Source: a bacterium 210917-DFI.7.65
GTDB lineage: Bacteria; Bacillota; Clostridia; Oscillospirales; Oscillospiraceae
Assembly: GCA_020555865.1 (NCBI GenBank)
Contig: JAJCJJ010000007.1
Coordinates: 94,449-158,448 of the forward strand
Direction: 5' to 3'
Length of the DNA: 64,000 bases
The translations under genes were made by a program, and so were the position numbers. The stretch's first letter is position 1. The number at the start of each line of letters is the position of its first letter. The notes under the pieces are model-generated. The model searched no databases, was not told the origin of the DNA, and worked only from the letters and a program-made list of their open reading frames with translations. Shown one piece after another: positions 61,542-64,000 of this stretch.

Positions 61542-62120
61542 TTATGTGTGCAAGAGCAGAGGCTGGAGCTGGCGGCCCTGCAGGGCGGCCTCCAGCGCAG
61601 GGCGGAGCTGGTTCATATCCGCTACCAGGGAGCATGGTTTTCCCTCTGGATCATCTTGCCCGAAGGGAACGAAATAATAGTGCTTACGCGCCAAGAGACG
61701 GCCAATGTTTTCGGCGTTACCGGCCAGGGCGTCGTTGCTTGCGATAGCCAGAAGTACGGGACGGCCGTTGCGCAGATGCGCTTTGGCTGCCAGGGTAACG
61801 GTGGAATCTGTCACGCCGCCGGAAAGCTTTGCCAGCGTGTTGCCTGTGCAGGGGGCGATGACCAGCGCGTCCAGCAGCTTTTTGGGCCCGATCGGCTCGG
61901 CGTCGCGGATGCAGCGGATGGCCGAACGGCCCGCGGCCGTTTCGACGGTTTTCAAGAAATCTGCGGCACTTCCGAAGCGGGTATCTGTGGAAGCGGCGCT
62001 CTCTGACACGATGGGGATCACTGTTTCGTATTCCTGCGTCAGCAGGAGATACTGTTCCAGCACTTTTTTGTGCGTGCAGAAAGAGCCGCAGAAGGCGAAG
62101 CCGATGCGCTCCTTTTTCAT
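61542..62120 (-). CDS. spoVFB: Dipicolinate synthase subunit B
   Basis: The flavoprotein-like subunit that helps convert dihydroxytetrahydrodipicolinate to dipicolinic acid in the mother cell, giving spores heat resistance. The 192-residue protein starts KKERIGFAFCGSFCTHKKVL and has the flavoprotein motif APCTGNTLAKLSGGVTDSTVTLAAKAHLRNGRPVLLAIASND. It overlaps spoVFA by 4 bases (ATGA). The start is ATG 62120 with AGGAGG upstream. Confidence 0.95.
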   Translation of the reverse strand: MKKERIGFAFCGSFCTHKKVLEQYLLLTQEYETVIPIVSESAASTDTRFGSAADFLKTVETAAGRSAIRCIRDAEPIGPKKLLDALVIAPCTGNTLAKLSGGVTDSTVTLAAKAHLRNGRPVLLAIASNDALAGNAENIGRLLARKHYYFVPFGQDDPEGKPCSLVADMNQLRPALEAALQGRQLQPLLLHT

Positions 62121-62977
62121 AAAGACACCTCCTGTTCTGTCAGAATTTGAAGGACCGTATCTACGATGGCCTGCCCGGCGGAACCCGGGGCGACCTTGCC
62201 GGGAAGCCCGAGGGCCCATATGGTTTCAAGTTCCAGCTGCTCTGCTGCGCGCAGGTCGATGCCGCCGGGCTTGGAGGCCAGATCGATGCACAGACACGAC
62301 TTGGGAACCAGGGGGAGCAGAGTTTGGTCCAAAATGAGGTGGGGGATGGTGTTGTAAAGTACGTCGCAGCGAGGAAGACATCCGGCCAGATCCCGTAGTG
62401 GACAGGGGATACAGCCGTCCAGTTCTGCCTGCACCAGATCTTTTCCTTTGCGGGCTGCCACGGTCACGCTGGCGTGAAGGTTCAGCAGCAGCCGTGCCAG
62501 AAACTTTCCGATTCTGCCGTACCCCAGTATCAAGCAGTTTGTGCCTTTTACGGTGCGTTTCAAGCGGTCCATTGTTAGCTCCAATGCTCCTTCTGCCGTA
62601 ATGTAGGCATTGCGGAGCACGAATTCTTCTCGTTTGTAGTAATCGATGGGCAGAAGATTATACTCTGCGGCCGAACGCAGCAGAGCTTCGCTCAGCATGC
62701 CACCGAAAATTTTTTGCTGCGGATGCAGCAGAGACCACAGCATTTCCATAGGCAGCCGTTTTTCCATAGAGGGCGCGTTCAGACAGTTGTCGCTGTCCGC
62801 TGCGGGCAGCGGGAGCAGTATGATGTCCGCCGCGCCCAGATGGGCGGCGATTTCCGGCGTCAGGTGATCGGCGGCTTGAAATCCAAGGGCGGAAACGCTG
62901 CGGCCGGCCTCTTTTAATTGATGTATGATTGCTTCCTGGCGGGCGTCTCCGCCCGCTACAAAAAATGTCTGTTCCAT
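62117..62977 (-). CDS. spoVFA: Dipicolinate synthase subunit A
   Basis: The dehydrogenase-like subunit of dipicolinate synthase (286 residues). The N-terminal domain (FVAGGDARQEAIIHQLKEAGRSVSALGF) and a second Rossmann domain (NCLILGYGRIGKFLARLLLNLHASVTVAARK) are typical. CGGAGGGAAG stands before the ATG. A mother-cell sigma-K or sigma-G/E promoter is expected, but none could be identified securely in the 65 bases shared with the divergent HAD gene. Confidence 0.95.
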   Translation of the reverse strand: MEQTFFVAGGDARQEAIIHQLKEAGRSVSALGFQAADHLTPEIAAHLGAADIILLPLPAADSDNCLNAPSMEKRLPMEMLWSLLHPQQKIFGGMLSEALLRSAAEYNLLPIDYYKREEFVLRNAYITAEGALELTMDRLKRTVKGTNCLILGYGRIGKFLARLLLNLHASVTVAARKGKDLVQAELDGCIPCPLRDLAGCLPRCDVLYNTIPHLILDQTLLPLVPKSCLCIDLASKPGGIDLRAAEQLELETIWALGLPGKVAPGSAGQAIVDTVLQILTEQEVSL

Positions 62978-63023
62978 AGCTTCCCTCCGTCACCATCCTA
63001 TTCTTGCTGGGCAGAGTTGGTGA

Positions 63024-63052
63024 TTGCACCCGGACGGAGAATATGGTATACT
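63024..63052 (+). promoter_or_regulatory. Promoter of the YjjG-type gene
   Basis: TTGCAC (63024-63029), 17-base spacer, TATACT (63047-63052). Confidence 0.7.
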
Positions 63053-63091
63053 CAGACATAACCAGACAGAAAACATACCTGAGGTGAGGCT

Positions 63092-63778
63092 ATGGTTCGT
63101 TATCCTTATTTATTATTTGATGCAGACGATACGCTTCTGGACTTTTCGCGCAATGGAGACAAGGCGTTTTCCCTGCTGTGCGCAAAATACAGTTTTCCCT
63201 GCAATGAGGAAAGCCGCGCGTTGTTTGAGGCGTTCAATCAGCCTTTGTGGCGGGATTTGGAAAGGGGAACGATTACAAAAGAGTTTTTGAAAACGGAGCG
63301 CTTTCGGCGCTTTTTAGATGCGCTGCACCGCAGTGAAGACCCCGAGGAAGTCAACCGGGATTTTATGGAGTTCCTTGGCCGCGGGAGTTTTCTGATGCCT
63401 TATGCGGAAGAAGTGTGCCGGGAGCTGGCGCAGGAGCACCAGATTTATATTCTGACGAATTCGGTGGAGAGCGTACATACCGACCGCATGCAGCGTTCCC
63501 TGATCGCTCCGTATGTCAAAGAATCTTTTGTGTCGGAGTGCGTGGGCTATGAAAAACCGAATAAGTTCTATTTTGATTATGTACTGGAGCATATCCCGGG
63601 CATCACGCGGGACAACTGCCTGCTGATCGGCGATTCGCTTACCAGTGATATGCAAGGGGGGATCAATGCCGGACTCCATGTATGTTGGTATAATCCGACC
63701 TGCCAGGACGTGATCGGTACACTTCCGGTGGACTACATTATCCACGACCTGAGAGAGTTGCTGGCGATAGTTCGCTGA
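63092..63778 (+). CDS. HAD hydrolase, YjjG-type noncanonical pyrimidine nucleotidase
   Basis: A 228-residue HAD phosphatase that in its family cleaves nucleoside monophosphates, cleaning damaged pyrimidines. Motif I FDADDTLLDF, motif II LTNSV, motif III Lys in YEKPNKFYF and motif IV LLIGDSLTSDMQGG are complete, and the fused helical cap matches YjjG. ATG 63092 with GAGGTGAG upstream. It is divergent from spoVFA. Confidence 0.92.
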   Translation: MVRYPYLLFDADDTLLDFSRNGDKAFSLLCAKYSFPCNEESRALFEAFNQPLWRDLERGTITKEFLKTERFRRFLDALHRSEDPEEVNRDFMEFLGRGSFLMPYAEEVCRELAQEHQIYILTNSVESVHTDRMQRSLIAPYVKESFVSECVGYEKPNKFYFDYVLEHIPGITRDNCLLIGDSLTSDMQGGINAGLHVCWYNPTCQDVIGTLPVDYIIHDLRELLAIVR

Positions 63779-64000
63779 GGAGTTTCCGGTGAATGCATGA
63801 AATGGTGGAAACCGGGAATACTGATACAGAGCGGCCATATTTCCGAGCTGTGAAAAAACTTTTGGAAAAATATGAAAAAAAGTCTTGACAAGAGCTTGAA
63901 GGTATGGTATTCTAACAAAGCTGTCCGCGAGGGCGGCGGCCGGAAACGGAGAAAAAGAGAGAGCCACGGCGAAAAAGATTGGAAAAACTTGAAAAAAGTT
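63779..64000 (+). promoter_or_regulatory. Probable rRNA operon leader with upstream promoter
   Basis: TTGACA (63885-63890), 17-base spacer, TATTCT (63908-63913), preceded by an A-rich UP-like stretch. The following purine-rich leader ends with CTTGAAAAAAGTT at the window edge, closely echoing TATGAAAAAAAGTCTTGACA before the first promoter; this suggests that a second, tandem promoter follows immediately, as in clostridial 16S rRNA leaders. No protein frame is seen. The rRNA itself is outside the window. Confidence 0.5.

Overview
The window is chromosomal DNA from a spore-forming, anaerobic member of the Clostridia (Bacillota) with a moderately high GC content. Support for this: endospore genes (spoIIR; dipicolinate synthase spoVFA/spoVFB), the dnaG-rpoD pair, superoxide reductase (desulfoferrodoxin), AddAB recombination nuclease, an ECF transporter core, a firmicute-type 6S RNA, near-consensus sigma-A promoters and strong GGAGG ribosome binding sites. 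The GC-rich codon use with clostridial gene content would fit an Oscillospiraceae or Butyricicoccaceae gut organism, but the species cannot be read from the sequence. No phage, insertion sequence, CRISPR array or tRNA gene was seen; the window is mostly conserved core genome.

Layout. 1-3390: end of an aminotransferase gene, a DUF1015 gene, ispE (isoprenoid synthesis) and spoIIR. 3634-10599: addB-addA. 10734-13573: rpmE (L31), a flavin reductase, hflX and a YigZ/IMPACT gene. 13633-15500: an autoregulated marR-MATE efflux operon. 15516-17246: a one-component regulator (excisionase-type HTH plus molybdate-binding-like domain) and an orphan PduB-like microcompartment shell gene. 17292-25699, almost all minus strand: a metallophosphoesterase-like lipoprotein, a CD1247-type gene, efp, modC-modB-modA, a SecD-head-like lipoprotein with a tcdA-like gene, and a PrsA-type foldase. 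25893-29119: iron alcohol dehydrogenase, a degenerate fragment, a divergent flavoprotein/merR pair, a 6S RNA gene and a DUF1292 gene. 29385-33019: class A penicillin-binding protein, a Crp/Fnr regulator and an AT-rich patch with a 55-residue glycine-zipper protein. 33181-37337: superoxide reductase, a COG3323 protein and an ACT-domain gene-hom-aspartokinase operon.

37498-41175: a 779-residue Sel1-repeat protein, an unknown membrane protein and queH. 41331-50089 is a long plus-strand run: rRNA-type methyltransferase, ecfA1-ecfA2-ecfT, truA, DUF5711, cvpA, a zinc-finger Clp ATPase and a small Cys protein. 50145-56282 minus: aminotransferase with its Lrp/AsnC regulator, then rpoD-dnaG, interrupted by a plus-strand P-loop ATPase gene. 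56514-63778: phosphopantetheinyl transferase, DUF421/DUF4363 pair, glmS, metA (acetyl-CoA type by residue 111), a 52-residue Cys-rich protein, spoVFA/B and a YjjG-type HAD phosphatase. The last 120 bases look like the leader of an rRNA operon beginning just outside the window.

Functional links: ACT protein/hom/lysC and metA feed aspartate-family amino acid synthesis; modABC and the HTH-PBP regulator suggest molybdate/tungstate control; spoIIR and spoVFAB serve sporulation. The most unusual items are the orphan PduB-like shell gene beside the molybdate-type regulator, the metallophosphoesterase lipoprotein that has lost catalytic residues and carries a STAB-SD-like leader, the SecD-head-like lipoprotein, the Sel1 protein whose promoter lies inside a long hairpin, and several tiny genes missed by length cut-offs.
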